The notes under the pieces: model-generated
Told to the model about the DNA's origin: nothing
Seen by the model: the letters and a program-made list of their open reading frames with translations, nothing else
The model's database searches: none
Position numbers and translations under genes: made by a program
From: Flavisolibacter ginsengisoli DSM 18119
GTDB taxonomy: Bacteria > Bacteroidota > Bacteroidia > Chitinophagales > Chitinophagaceae
Length of the DNA: 64,000 bases
NCBI RefSeq assembly: GCF_900129295.1
Contig: NZ_FQUU01000006.1
Coordinates: forward strand, 124,001 to 188,000
Direction: 5' to 3'
Shown: positions 43,089 to 51,032 of the stretch, in pieces
Layout: each line of letters begins with the position of its first letter
How positions within the stretch are numbered: the first letter of the stretch is position 1

Positions 43089-44333
43089 ATGCGCCGCATA
43101 TTGGAAATAATAGGCAGTAGTTTTAAAATGGCCCTGCAGGAGCTTTGGAAAAATAAGCTTAGGACCTTTCTATCCTTATTCGGTGTCACAATAGGCATAT
43201 TTTGCATTATTGGCGTGCTGGCAACAGTAAATAGCCTTCAAACAAATATTCAAAACCAGTTAAAATCGCTGGGTAACAATACAATTTATATCGATAAATG
43301 GGAATGGGGAGGCGGAGCAGATTACCCTTTTTGGAAATATTCCAAACGTCCTTTAGCTCAGTATGAGGAAGTTGCGGAGATCAAGAAAAGAACATCTACT
43401 GCCAGTTATGCGGCATTTTTTATTAGTTCAAGTGTCAATGCTGAAGTTGATGGCAATACACTTAGCAATGTACGTCTATACGGGGTTTCACAGGATTATA
43501 CCAATATTCAGCCCCTTGATATACAATATGGAAGGTTTTTAACTGAAGGAGAATTCCAGCGAGGAAATAATTCTGTGGTCATTGGAAATGAGATCGCGGA
43601 ACAATTATTTGGTGAAGCTGAAAGAGCTCCTGGAAAAGTTATCGATATAAAAGGAAGTAAGGTTAATGTTGTTGGTGTAATAAAAAAGCAGGGAAGCCAG
43701 ATAGTTGGTGGCTGGCAATTTGATAAAAGCATGATCATACCCTATCAATTTGCGCAATCAGTCATTGACGAAAGACGGTCAGATCCCATTATTATGGTGA
43801 AAGGTGCACCGGCTGTTAGCAGTAAAGTCCTGAAAGATGAACTCACCGGAACCATGAGATCTATCCGGCACTTAAACCCTACACAGGAAGATAACTTTGC
43901 ATTAAATGATATTAATGACTTAAGCGAGTCGCTTGAAAAAGCTTTCGTTAGTGTCAATATCGGCGGCTGGGCTATCGGAGCCCTGGCATTTATTGTAGGC
44001 ATATTTGGTGTTGCCAATATTATGTTCGTTACTGTTAAGGAAAGAACATCCCAGATTGGCCTTAAAAAAGCTATTGGAGCCAAGAGCAGGGTCATTTTGA
44101 TGGAGTTCTTATTGGAATCAGCCTTTCTTTGCATTATCGGGGGTATTATGGGTTTGCTCCTGGTGTTTATTCTTACCAAGGTGGCTAGTTCTTTAATAGA
44201 CTTTCCTTTCTTTCTTTCACCTTTTATCATTTTAATAGCTATTATTATTTGTATCGTTGCCGGTATTCTTGCAGGCATTATACCAGCCTCCCAGGCCGCG
44301 AAGATGGATCCGGTAGTAGCCATAAGAAGTTAA
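43089..44333 (+). CDS. ABC transporter permease, MacB/FtsX-like
   Basis: A 414-residue inner-membrane protein with the MacB-type layout. An N-terminal membrane helix (about 20-45) with ELWKNKLRTFLSLFGVTIG is followed by a large periplasmic MacB_PCD domain (about 50-270), and three C-terminal helices (about 295-320, 340-370 and 380-405) form an FtsX domain. VTVKERTSQIGLKKAIGA is the conserved cytoplasmic loop of the family and GIIPASQAAKMDPVVAIR the usual C-terminus. Such permeases drive export of antibiotics, lipoproteins or peptides with a separate ATPase, which is not adjacent here. It starts right after a promoter-like box, and tsaD follows 90 bp downstream. Confidence 0.9.
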   Translation: MRRILEIIGSSFKMALQELWKNKLRTFLSLFGVTIGIFCIIGVLATVNSLQTNIQNQLKSLGNNTIYIDKWEWGGGADYPFWKYSKRPLAQYEEVAEIKKRTSTASYAAFFISSSVNAEVDGNTLSNVRLYGVSQDYTNIQPLDIQYGRFLTEGEFQRGNNSVVIGNEIAEQLFGEAERAPGKVIDIKGSKVNVVGVIKKQGSQIVGGWQFDKSMIIPYQFAQSVIDERRSDPIIMVKGAPAVSSKVLKDELTGTMRSIRHLNPTQEDNFALNDINDLSESLEKAFVSVNIGGWAIGALAFIVGIFGVANIMFVTVKERTSQIGLKKAIGAKSRVILMEFLLESAFLCIIGGIMGLLLVFILTKVASSLIDFPFFLSPFIILIAIIICIVAGILAGIIPASQAAKMDPVVAIRS

Positions 44334-44423
44334 TATATCTAAAGTCATTTCTTTACTTGTTTACATCCCTAAGTATTTTCATTTCTTTGTAAAAGCATTT
44401 TTATTATTTACAGCTGTTTAACA

Positions 44424-45446
44424 ATGGAAATTAATCAGTCCAAGGTCACTATTCTGGGTATAGAATCATCGTGCGATGAAACATCAGCATCAATATGCAG
44501 GAATGGCGAAATTCTATCAAATTTTATTGCAAATCAGAAGGTGCATGAACAATATGGAGGAGTTGTCCCCGAGTTAGCCAGCAGGGCACATTTGCAAAAC
44601 ATAGTACCAGTAATAGATATCGCTTTACAGCAGGCGGGAGTCAGTTTAAGCTCTGTGGATGCTATAGCTTTTACGCAATCTCCTGGATTAATAGGGTCAT
44701 TATTAGTGGGTTCACAGTTTGCAAAGTCATTAGCTCTATCATTAAACAAACCATTGATATCCGTTCATCATATGCAGGCACATGTAATGGCCAACCTCAT
44801 AGGTGTGAACAAACCTTCTTTCCCGTTTCTTTGCCTCACCGTAAGTGGGGGGCATACACAAATCGTAAAAGTCATCAGCACATCCGAAATGCAGGTGATT
44901 GGAGAAACAAGGGATGATGCAGCTGGAGAAGCATTTGATAAATCAGCCAAACTTCTTGGACTTCCATACCCCGGAGGACCGCTGATTGATAAATATGCTG
45001 CTGAAGGTAATTCTAAAAGGTTCCAGTTTGCCGAACCGCAAATAGAAGCTCTTGATTTTAGCTTTAGCGGTATAAAAACCTCTATTCTATATTTTTTACA
45101 AAAAGAAACGAAAAAAGACCCAGATTTTATAAAAAATAACCTTTCAGACATTTGTGCTTCTATTCAGGCGAAGATCATATCTATACTTTTGAAGAAGCTA
45201 AAAAAAGCAGCCCTTCAAACAGGCATAAGAGAACTATGCCTTGCGGGGGGAGTATCTGCCAATAGTGGCCTTAGAAAAAGTTTTCAGGAACTATGTACTA
45301 ATAATAACTGGAAAGGCTATATTCCCGCATTTGAATACTGTACAGATAATGCTGCCATGATTGCTATAACTGGTTATTACAGGTATATAAGTAATGAGTT
45401 TTCAGATTTGTCTGTAAGCGCCAGCGCAAGGGCTGCCTGGTCATAA
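44424..45446 (+). CDS. tsaD: tRNA N6-threonylcarbamoyladenosine transferase subunit TsaD
   Basis: Transfers the threonylcarbamoyl group to A37 of tRNAs reading ANN codons, working with TsaB and TsaE. It has 340 residues. The ASKHA-fold features are LGIESSCDETSASI (phosphate-binding loop, 11-24) and SVHHMQAHV with His116 and His120 as metal ligands. LTVSGGHTQIV and the late LAGGVSANSGLR also match the family. The terminal segment EYCTDNAAMIAITG carries the conserved aspartate. It ends four bases before the start of trmN6, a second tRNA modification gene, so the two are probably co-transcribed. Confidence 0.96.
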   Translation: MEINQSKVTILGIESSCDETSASICRNGEILSNFIANQKVHEQYGGVVPELASRAHLQNIVPVIDIALQQAGVSLSSVDAIAFTQSPGLIGSLLVGSQFAKSLALSLNKPLISVHHMQAHVMANLIGVNKPSFPFLCLTVSGGHTQIVKVISTSEMQVIGETRDDAAGEAFDKSAKLLGLPYPGGPLIDKYAAEGNSKRFQFAEPQIEALDFSFSGIKTSILYFLQKETKKDPDFIKNNLSDICASIQAKIISILLKKLKKAALQTGIRELCLAGGVSANSGLRKSFQELCTNNNWKGYIPAFEYCTDNAAMIAITGYYRYISNEFSDLSVSASARAAWS

Positions 45447-45450
45447 AAAC

Positions 45451-46167
45451 TTGATTGTGCCTAATCCCTATTTCCAATTTAAAGAGTTTATTGTCTACCA
45501 GGACCATTGTGCCATGAAAGTTACCACAGACTCTTGTTTGTTTGGTGCCTGGTGTGCAGCTGAGATCCAAAAATTGCATTGCTCTAAGATTCTTGATATT
45601 GGTACAGGAACAGGTTTGTTAGCCTTGATGATAGCTCAAAAAAATACCGGGAACATAGATGCTGTAGAATTGGATGATCATGCAGCCCGCCAGGCTTTAG
45701 AAAATATATCAGTTTCACCATGGAAAGACAGAATCTCCATTTTTAAGTCAGATATATTAGAACATGTAGGAAAATATGATTGCATTATCAGCAATCCCCC
45801 TTATTATGAAAATGAATTACAATCACCTGAACTTAAGAACAATTTAGCCCACCATAGTATTAGTCTTACCCTAAAGGACATAATCCGATATGCCTCACAA
45901 GCTCTAACAGGTAGGGGCTATTTTTTCTTGATCCTCCCGTATAAGAGGCTTTTAGAAGCGGAGAAAATGTTATTAGGACAAAATCTTTTTCTTCATAAAA
46001 CCCTGATCATAAAACAAACAACTACCCACTCCCCTTTCCGTGTAATGATCATGGCAGGCAAAGAGAGAAAAGGCTTGCCCGGCATTGAGGTGATACCAAT
46101 TAAAAACGGAGAAGTTTATTCTGAAAACTTTAAAGATCTTCTTAAAGATTATTATTTATACCTGTAA
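45451..46167 (+). CDS. trmN6: tRNA1(Val) (adenine-37-N6)-methyltransferase
   Basis: A 238-residue SAM-dependent N6-adenine methyltransferase, YfiC/TrmN6 family, expected to act on A37 of tRNA-Val. The SAM site KILDIGTGTGLLAL (46-59), the acidic VELDD and the catalytic NPPY (115-118) are present. The N-terminal FQFKEFIVYQDHCAMKVTTD is the family opening. The only start codons that keep it are TTG at 45451 or GTG at 45457, four to ten bases after tsaD; no ATG is in range. Its 3' end overlaps by 26 bp the convergent dehydrogenase-like gene. The location next to tsaD fits a tRNA A37-modification pair. Confidence 0.88.
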   Translation: MIVPNPYFQFKEFIVYQDHCAMKVTTDSCLFGAWCAAEIQKLHCSKILDIGTGTGLLALMIAQKNTGNIDAVELDDHAARQALENISVSPWKDRISIFKSDILEHVGKYDCIISNPPYYENELQSPELKNNLAHHSISLTLKDIIRYASQALTGRGYFFLILPYKRLLEAEKMLLGQNLFLHKTLIIKQTTTHSPFRVMIMAGKERKGLPGIEVIPIKNGEVYSENFKDLLKDYYLYL

Positions 46168-47374
46168 CCCCAGTTTTACCCTCCGCATAGTCCCGCAGAT
46201 ATTCAAACCTGGGTGTCAAATGGCCTTGTTTAACAATGGTGGCTCTTTCCAAAATATCGGATTGGCCTGTAAAAAGATCGTCCAGAACAAATTTGATCAA
46301 CTGTTCTCCAAAGTATTTTGATGCATCCCTTGGCAGTTCATTAGGCAAATTGCCAACGGCAATAACATCAACAGAACCTGGTTGAAAAGGTGGCGTTTTA
46401 ATGAAGGAGTGCCTGTCCACTCCATATACAGGATTTTCAATGGTTTGGTCACCAAGGTTAATGGGTACAGAACCGTTACTGTCATCAGTAATATCAGCAA
46501 TAACTTGTATCCTGAAATCGCTGGCAGAAACAGCTTGCAGACTGAATAAGCGCGGGACATTCACATCCCAGTACACACCATTCATCAGGATATCCGTTTG
46601 AGATACATAATTCTGAAAAAGACATACATAGTTTTCAGGATGTTCATGGAAATCTTCCCTGCTATATGAACCGTTTTCTTTATGAGCATACAGATCAGAA
46701 CCTTTTAATTGAACATATACGGGATAGGCAAAATCTCTTGAGAGGTATTCCTCTTTTTCTACTTCTATTATTCCCATCAGGTTCATCACTTCCAATATAC
46801 CATGTGCCACCCTACCCGATCCTGTAACAGCTATTTTGATATTGGGCACTTTCAATCCAAAATAACAATGAATCAACTCCTTAAAATCTTTTTGCTTATA
46901 TACCCGCTCCAGCTTAAAACTTCCCGTTCGCTGACCATATGCCATCATTCCATTATGCGCACCTACTATGCCTGCAAAAAATCCAAATCCTATTATTCGC
47001 TGGCCATCTTCATGTTCCATGCATTCATAATCAATCAGGGTGCATTTATTCTCAATGATAGTTTGTAAAAGACGCTGATTATATACCTGTTTCTTACGTG
47101 TATGAGAAAAAAATAAATAGGTTTTATGCTTAAGTAATTGGGACACTGGAACTTCCTTAATTCCTAAAAGAATACTACAATCTGAAAGATCATCAATCAC
47201 TTCAATTCCGGCTCGCCTATATTCTTCATCACTAAAGCACCTATTTTCTGAACTTTGAACTTTAATCTGAATATCTGAATTATTTTTGACAAGCCATTTA
47301 CATTGAGAAGGAATTAATGCTACCCTGTTATCGGGAGGGATCTTGCCTTCTTTTAACAATCCGATTTTAATCAT
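46142..47374 (-). CDS. NAD(P)-dependent saccharopine/alanine dehydrogenase-like protein
   Basis: A 410-residue oxidoreductase with an alanine dehydrogenase/PNT N-terminal domain. LLKEGKIPPDNRVALIPSQC at the start is its substrate-binding fold, and FSDEEYRRAGIEV and LLGIKEVP follow. A Rossmann dinucleotide-binding segment KIAVTGSGRVAHGILEVMN lies near residues 195-213. The C-terminal part (about 260-400) includes RIQVIADITDDSNGSVPINL. The overall pattern resembles lysine-forming saccharopine dehydrogenase homologues of Bacteroidota. Lysine here is probably made through DAP (dapF at 26601), so the true substrate is unclear. It lies alone on its strand, converging on trmN6 with a 26-bp overlap. 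Confidence 0.72.
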   Translation of the reverse strand: MIKIGLLKEGKIPPDNRVALIPSQCKWLVKNNSDIQIKVQSSENRCFSDEEYRRAGIEVIDDLSDCSILLGIKEVPVSQLLKHKTYLFFSHTRKKQVYNQRLLQTIIENKCTLIDYECMEHEDGQRIIGFGFFAGIVGAHNGMMAYGQRTGSFKLERVYKQKDFKELIHCYFGLKVPNIKIAVTGSGRVAHGILEVMNLMGIIEVEKEEYLSRDFAYPVYVQLKGSDLYAHKENGSYSREDFHEHPENYVCLFQNYVSQTDILMNGVYWDVNVPRLFSLQAVSASDFRIQVIADITDDSNGSVPINLGDQTIENPVYGVDRHSFIKTPPFQPGSVDVIAVGNLPNELPRDASKYFGEQLIKFVLDDLFTGQSDILERATIVKQGHLTPRFEYLRDYAEGKTGVTGINNNL

Positions 47375-47776
47375 ATACTAGCATTCTAATTATACAAAAG
47401 TCAAAACCTCTCAATTAGTGGTATCCTTTTCTCCTGGATGGAAGAAAATTAATCAAACTCTATAAAATTATTAAACTATCCCCTTTATAAATGAATTATA
47501 AGTCTCATAAATACTGCAAATGTTAATTATGTTTCATTGGCATTTTCTAATTGATTAAAGTAAGAGCTTTACATTAAGTTATTGCCATTTGGTAATATTA
47601 AAATTGGGCAATATGAATTTCGTAAAGAAAATATTGTTGGTGCTGGGCAATTTATTTGTTCACAAAAAAAGCTGTTGCAAATAATCAGATCAAAAAATAA
47701 AGACAGATTTCTTTCAATTGAATAGAATGTTGTAACATTGCAGCCCTTAAATACCCTATTTATAGGGTAAAGGATC
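47375..47776. other. Intergenic region upstream of tRNA-Leu
   Basis: About 400 bp, A+T-rich, with no credible gene. Near its right end lie TAACATTG (47733-47740; one mismatch to the -7 consensus) and an exact 7-bp hairpin (47752-47769) directly before the tRNA. Confidence 0.5.
47752..47769 (+). repeat. Perfect hairpin just upstream of tRNA-Leu
   Basis: TACCCTA pairs exactly with TAGGGTA around the 4-nt loop TTTA. It ends 7 bp before the first base of the tRNA. In the precursor RNA it would be a leader stem; no T-tract follows. Confidence 0.6.
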
Positions 47777-47860
47777 GCCCGGGTGGCGGAATTGGTAGAC
47801 GCAGCAGACTCAAAATCTGCCGTTCGCAAGAATGTGCTGGTTCGATTCCAGTCCCGGGCA
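47777..47860 (+). tRNA. tRNA-Leu (CAA)
   Basis: 84-nt type II tRNA. Acceptor GCCCGGG pairs with CCCGGGC. The anticodon stem is GCAGA/TCTGC with loop CTCAAAA, giving anticodon CAA for leucine UUG codons. A long variable arm (CGTTCGCAAGAATG) supports leucine. The T arm is CTGGTTCGATTCCAG. CCA is not encoded; a discriminator A ends the gene. Confidence 0.95.
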
Positions 47861-47867
47861 CAGAATT

Positions 47868-47910
47868 AAAAAGAGGGTTCTCAATAAAATGAGATACCCT
47901 TTTTTATTTT
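47868..47910 (+). terminator. Intrinsic terminator after tRNA-Leu
   Basis: GGGT and CTCA pair with TGAG and ACCC (small internal mismatch), loop of six A/T bases, followed by a six-T tract and TTTT. Lies 8 bp after the tRNA. Confidence 0.75.
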
Positions 47911-47953
47911 GGGATCTGGTTTACGTGATTCTTGCTGGTTGTGACGATTGGGG

Positions 47954-49560
47954 AAGGGTTTTGGCGGGAAGCTCTCAAAAAAAGCCCTTTTCAGGCTACT
48001 TTTTTTCTAAGATTGTGCGCCAGGGCAAGTAATCCTGTTTCAACCTTTACTTTTTCAAGGCCTCGCAGCATAAATCTTTTGAAGTGATGATTGTGTTTGA
48101 TGGCTGCGAACACAGGTTCAACATCATGACACCGCTGCTTTCGTTTTTTTATTCCTTTTTTGGTTTTAAGCCGTTTGTCTGCCTTTAGTTTCAGTCGCCT
48201 GAGATTGTGATTGATCTCTATGGTTCGCATAGACCTCTTCGGATTGCACTGCGATTGCAGCGGGCAGTCTTCACATTTCTTCGTCTGGTATTTTGTGATC
48301 TGCTGCTGATAGCCGGTTGTTGTTGTCCGTATTTTTGTACCGACGTTCTTCATCACCTTCCCGGATGGACACCGGTACTGATCTTTTCCTTCATCATAGC
48401 ATAGCTTATCTGCTGAAAAAGGTTTTTTATCCCTGGTCGTTTTGTGTTGATTGCGGTCGAACTCATTGTGTTTCATATAAGCGGTGATCCTCTTTTTTTC
48501 CAGCCATTGATAGTTCTCTTCACTGCCGTAACCTGCATCAGTAGTTACACTTGAGGGTTTGATGTGCGATGCATTTATATGTTCGCTCAAATGCGTGGTA
48601 AGGGTACCTGTATCGAAAGTGTTTTGATGTAAACTGTAATGCGCAATAAACTGACGATTGGTGGAGATCTGAACATTATAAGCAGGCTTCAGCTGCCCGT
48701 TTCTCATGTGGTCTTCCTTCATTCGCATGAAGGATGCATCCGTATCGGTCTTGCTAAAACTGCTTCGATTTGTTCCCATGATTTTTTCCTGCCGCTCATA
48801 CTTGTCCACGGAAGAAGGCCAGTGCTTTTTGGCATAATTCAGTTTGCCGCGAACCTTTGGATCGATCTTCTTATCCTTTAAAACTTCATTGATCCGGTCG
48901 ATGGTCTGGTTGACCGTCTCACTGCTGATTTTTTTAAAACCGGAGGGATCGGTATCATCCATCTCCGAAGCTGCCACCATCAGGGCATACTGCCACAACT
49001 CATCCAACTGCTTTACAATCCGTTCCCGACTGGTCTTGATGGCCTTACCCCATACAAAGGTGTAACGATTGGCATTGGCTTCGATCTTCGTTCCGTCTGT
49101 ATACAGATCGCGGATGTTCACAAGCCCTTCCTCACACAGCATCAGCACCACCTGGTTGAAGACAGGCTTCAGGGTCTTTTGCAAACGCTGGCCGCGAAAG
49201 CGGTTGATGGTGTTGTGATCGGGCCGCTGCATGCCTGCCAGCCACATAAAATGAATATTCTGCCCCAGGGCTTCTTCGATCCTGCGGCTGCTGTAAATAT
49301 TACTGACATACGCATAGACCATCACCTTGAGAAGCATGCGCGGATGATAACTGCTGGCGCCACCGGCTTTGTAGGTCTTCACAATGGAAGTGATATCAAC
49401 CTTGTCTAAAACTGCGTTGATGGTGCGAACGGGATGATCAATAGCTACCAGATCATTAAGATCGAGCGGGAGAAGCGACCCCTGAGACTGAAAATCCTGT
49501 TTGAATACGACTTTGAGTTTTTTACCTCTTGGCATGCAGTAAATTACCGCAAAAACCCTG
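47954..49560 (-). mobile_element. IS1182-family insertion sequence
   Basis: About 1.6 kb with one transposase gene filling nearly all of it. Imperfect terminal inverted repeats of 17 bp are visible: aAGGGTTTTgGCGGgAA at 47954-47970, and its inverted counterpart (14 of 17 bases) at 49543-49559. Ends are approximate and no target-site duplication could be confirmed by eye. It lies between the tRNA-Leu terminator and the terminator of the NTF2-like lipoprotein gene, so it disrupts no gene. Its G+C looks higher than the flanks. Confidence 0.7.
47991..49535 (-). CDS. IS1182 family transposase
   Basis: A 514-residue DDE transposase, complete and in one frame. N-terminal recognition region has LLPLDLNDLVAIDHPVRTI and GASSYHPRMLLKVMVYAYVS, and the helical WLAGMQRPDHNTINRFR. 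The catalytic acids are Asp147 in LYTDGTKIEAN, Asp333 in TTDAGYGSEENYQW and Glu473 in VEPVFAAIKHN. A cysteine cluster (Cys389, Cys421, Cys424, Cys430) precedes the last block and may bind zinc. Such length and arrangement fit IS1182/IS1380-group transposases, with IS1182 preferred. It encodes a single protein without a frameshift, so the element could still be active. Codon use and G+C differ from the neighbouring genes. Confidence 0.92.
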   Translation of the reverse strand: MPRGKKLKVVFKQDFQSQGSLLPLDLNDLVAIDHPVRTINAVLDKVDITSIVKTYKAGGASSYHPRMLLKVMVYAYVSNIYSSRRIEEALGQNIHFMWLAGMQRPDHNTINRFRGQRLQKTLKPVFNQVVLMLCEEGLVNIRDLYTDGTKIEANANRYTFVWGKAIKTSRERIVKQLDELWQYALMVAASEMDDTDPSGFKKISSETVNQTIDRINEVLKDKKIDPKVRGKLNYAKKHWPSSVDKYERQEKIMGTNRSSFSKTDTDASFMRMKEDHMRNGQLKPAYNVQISTNRQFIAHYSLHQNTFDTGTLTTHLSEHINASHIKPSSVTTDAGYGSEENYQWLEKKRITAYMKHNEFDRNQHKTTRDKKPFSADKLCYDEGKDQYRCPSGKVMKNVGTKIRTTTTGYQQQITKYQTKKCEDCPLQSQCNPKRSMRTIEINHNLRRLKLKADKRLKTKKGIKKRKQRCHDVEPVFAAIKHNHHFKRFMLRGLEKVKVETGLLALAHNLRKKVA

Positions 49561-49628
49561 CAATACAGCTGACACCACCTTACCTTTTTTATACAGTAAA
49601 TCTGTGTATAAATCCAACCAAAAAACTG

Positions 49629-49666
49629 AAAAAATAAAAGGCTGCCTCATACTTTTGAGACAGCCT
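49629..49666 (-). terminator. Intrinsic terminator of the NTF2-like lipoprotein gene
   Basis: Minus strand AGGCTG and TCA pair with TGA and CAGCCT around a 6-nt loop, then a T-rich tract. It ends the minus-strand gene at 49688 and also borders the IS. Confidence 0.8.
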
Positions 49667-49687
49667 CTTCATAGTGTAAAGTAAAAT

Positions 49688-50182
49688 TTACTTATTTTTT
49701 ATTACGGGTGGAAGATCTTCCATCACTATAGAGCTTACCTTCCAGGATTGATCAGCCTGCTTTTTCCACACAAAAGTATAATTGCCATTATTTACAAAAG
49801 GCTTAGCTCCTGGCGGTGCTACATCAAGTGAGAAAGTACCCGATTCATATGCCAGCGCATCACTTTCGCCAGTGCTTACTACATTAGTTCGCAGGTTACT
49901 TGTTACAGGAAGGTTGTGCCTGATAAATCTTTCAGTAACTTCAGTACGTCCATTCATATGTGTGGCAGCAGATAAAAGCTGCACATCATCTGCCAGCATA
50001 GATATTAGCTTTGATGAGTCTTTACTGTTCCAGGCATTGTCAAATTGTTGATTTAGTTCTTTAGAGGTAACAGTTGCAGTGGTTTTGGTAGGCTCAGCTG
50101 ATTTGTCTTTTTCCTCTCCTTTAGAGTTAGTACAGGATACGATCATAGCAGAAGCCGCCATGAAAATAAAAATTTGCTTCAT
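49688..50182 (-). CDS. NTF2-like (DUF4440-type) lipoprotein
   Basis: A 164-residue envelope lipoprotein. The signal ends in AMIVSC (Cys17), followed by a Glu/Lys/Thr linker. The domain (about 42-155) has the cone-shaped NTF2/SnoaL pattern: LNQQFDNAWNSKDSSKLISMLADDVQL, a central HMNGRTEVTERFIRHNL, NYTFVWKKQADQSWKVSSIVMED at the end. Such domains bind small hydrophobic ligands or act as simple enzymes; no catalytic residue can be named. Its own terminator follows at 49629-49666. It diverges from the EthD-like gene with about 140 bp between starts. Confidence 0.85.
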   Translation of the reverse strand: MKQIFIFMAASAMIVSCTNSKGEEKDKSAEPTKTTATVTSKELNQQFDNAWNSKDSSKLISMLADDVQLLSAATHMNGRTEVTERFIRHNLPVTSNLRTNVVSTGESDALAYESGTFSLDVAPPGAKPFVNNGNYTFVWKKQADQSWKVSSIVMEDLPPVIKNK

Positions 50183-50324
50183 AATAATTTATTGGTTTAT
50201 AATCTTTTAAAATATGCCCATTATTTGGATATACAAGAAATTACTAAATAAAATATTACAACTTAATTCAAAAAAACATGCAAAACAGGAATAGTAATTT
50301 TATATTAATTCAAATATTTCAGCA

Positions 50325-50638
50325 ATGGCAAAAATGACTGTGATTTACAAAACTCCCAAGGACAAAGAGTTTTTTGAAAGACATTATTTTGATGTGCACG
50401 TTCCATTGGCAAAACAATTACCTGGATTAATAAAGTATGAAATAAATGATGGTTCAATTATCTCAACTACGGGACATTCAGAAACCTATCGTATGGCCAA
50501 TCTATATTTTGAGTCATTGGACGCAATGATGACCGCTTTTCGGTCTGATATAGGACAAAAATGTGCTGCTGATAGAAAAATTTAGCACCAAATAACGAGG
50601 ATGTTCAAATTTATTTATACAATACAATTAGCGTTTAA
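50325..50638 (+). pseudogene. EthD-family gene with a frameshift near the 3' end
   Basis: EthD-type dimeric alpha-beta barrel protein. The frame from ATG 50325 stops at 50585 after 86 residues (KMTVIYKTPKDKEFFERHYF, HVPLAKQLPGL). Family members are about 100 residues long. Adding one A to the A5 run at 50576-50580 would restore the frame through NLAPNNEDVQIYLYN to TAA at 50636-50638, giving 104 residues. The deletion lies in a homopolymer, so it is either a sequencing or assembly error or a real loss of the last beta-strand. The interpretation rests on how well the downstream frame continues the family. Family functions include roles in degradation of ethyl tert-butyl ether and small-molecule processing. 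Confidence 0.75.
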
Positions 50639-50879
50639 TAAAAGCCTGTTGTTTACATACCTTAAAGGTGAGTTCCTCCAATTCATCAAATTCCATCTCC
50701 CAACTACTGAATGCCAACCCTCCGACATATCCGGAGAATATGCGTTTGTACAACCCTGGAATTTCGAAAAATCTTGTAGTTTCCTTACTTATAATTTCCC
50801 TTGGATCGCCTTTCCAGGACTCGATAACTGGTCTTTTGTAAATGGTCCGAAATACTGAATCACACCTTCTACATCTCAA
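50628..50879 (-). CDS. Possible small hypothetical protein
   Basis: An 83-residue frame on the minus strand with TTG start and CxxC near the N-terminus (RCRRCDS). Composition (GDPREIISKETTRFFEIPG, SSWEMEFDELEELTF) looks protein-like and better than the opposite-strand frame. It overlaps the restored end of the EthD gene by 11 bp. No family, RBS or ATG is evident, so it may not be a gene. If real it converges with the EthD gene. Confidence 0.25.
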   Translation of the reverse strand: MRCRRCDSVFRTIYKRPVIESWKGDPREIISKETTRFFEIPGLYKRIFSGYVGGLAFSSWEMEFDELEELTFKVCKQQAFIKR

Positions 50880-51032
50880 TTAAAATCTCATAACTATTAG
50901 GTTTCTAGCTGTATTGACTCAATTTGAACAGGCTTCAAAAACGAAGAACCATTTACAATAAAAGGCTTCATTGTTCAGTAAACTAAAAAGAGCCGGCATT
51001 AACTGCCAGCTCTTTTTTATTTCCATCATTTT
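50639..51032. other. Mostly non-coding region before the outer-membrane factor gene
   Basis: About 390 bp. It contains the doubtful minus-strand frame up to 50879 and a terminator at 50985-51019. Apart from these I see nothing. Confidence 0.4.
50985..51019 (-). terminator. Bidirectional intrinsic terminator after the RND operon
   Basis: AGAGC, GGCA pair with TGCC, GCTCT (one bulge on each side) around TTAAC, with A5 on the left and T6 on the right. It lies 14 bp beyond the outer-membrane factor stop and can work in both directions. Confidence 0.88.

Noticed and set aside
47569-47829. 86-residue minus-strand frame over tRNA-Leu
   Set aside because: It runs through the tRNA gene and the low-complexity upstream region.
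47954-49560. Target-site duplication of the IS
   Set aside because: No matching direct repeat could be identified at either end by eye, so none is reported.
50601-50858. 85-residue plus-strand frame after the EthD gene
   Set aside because: It overlaps the EthD tail that a one-base correction restores and has a random-looking composition rich in Phe/Leu.
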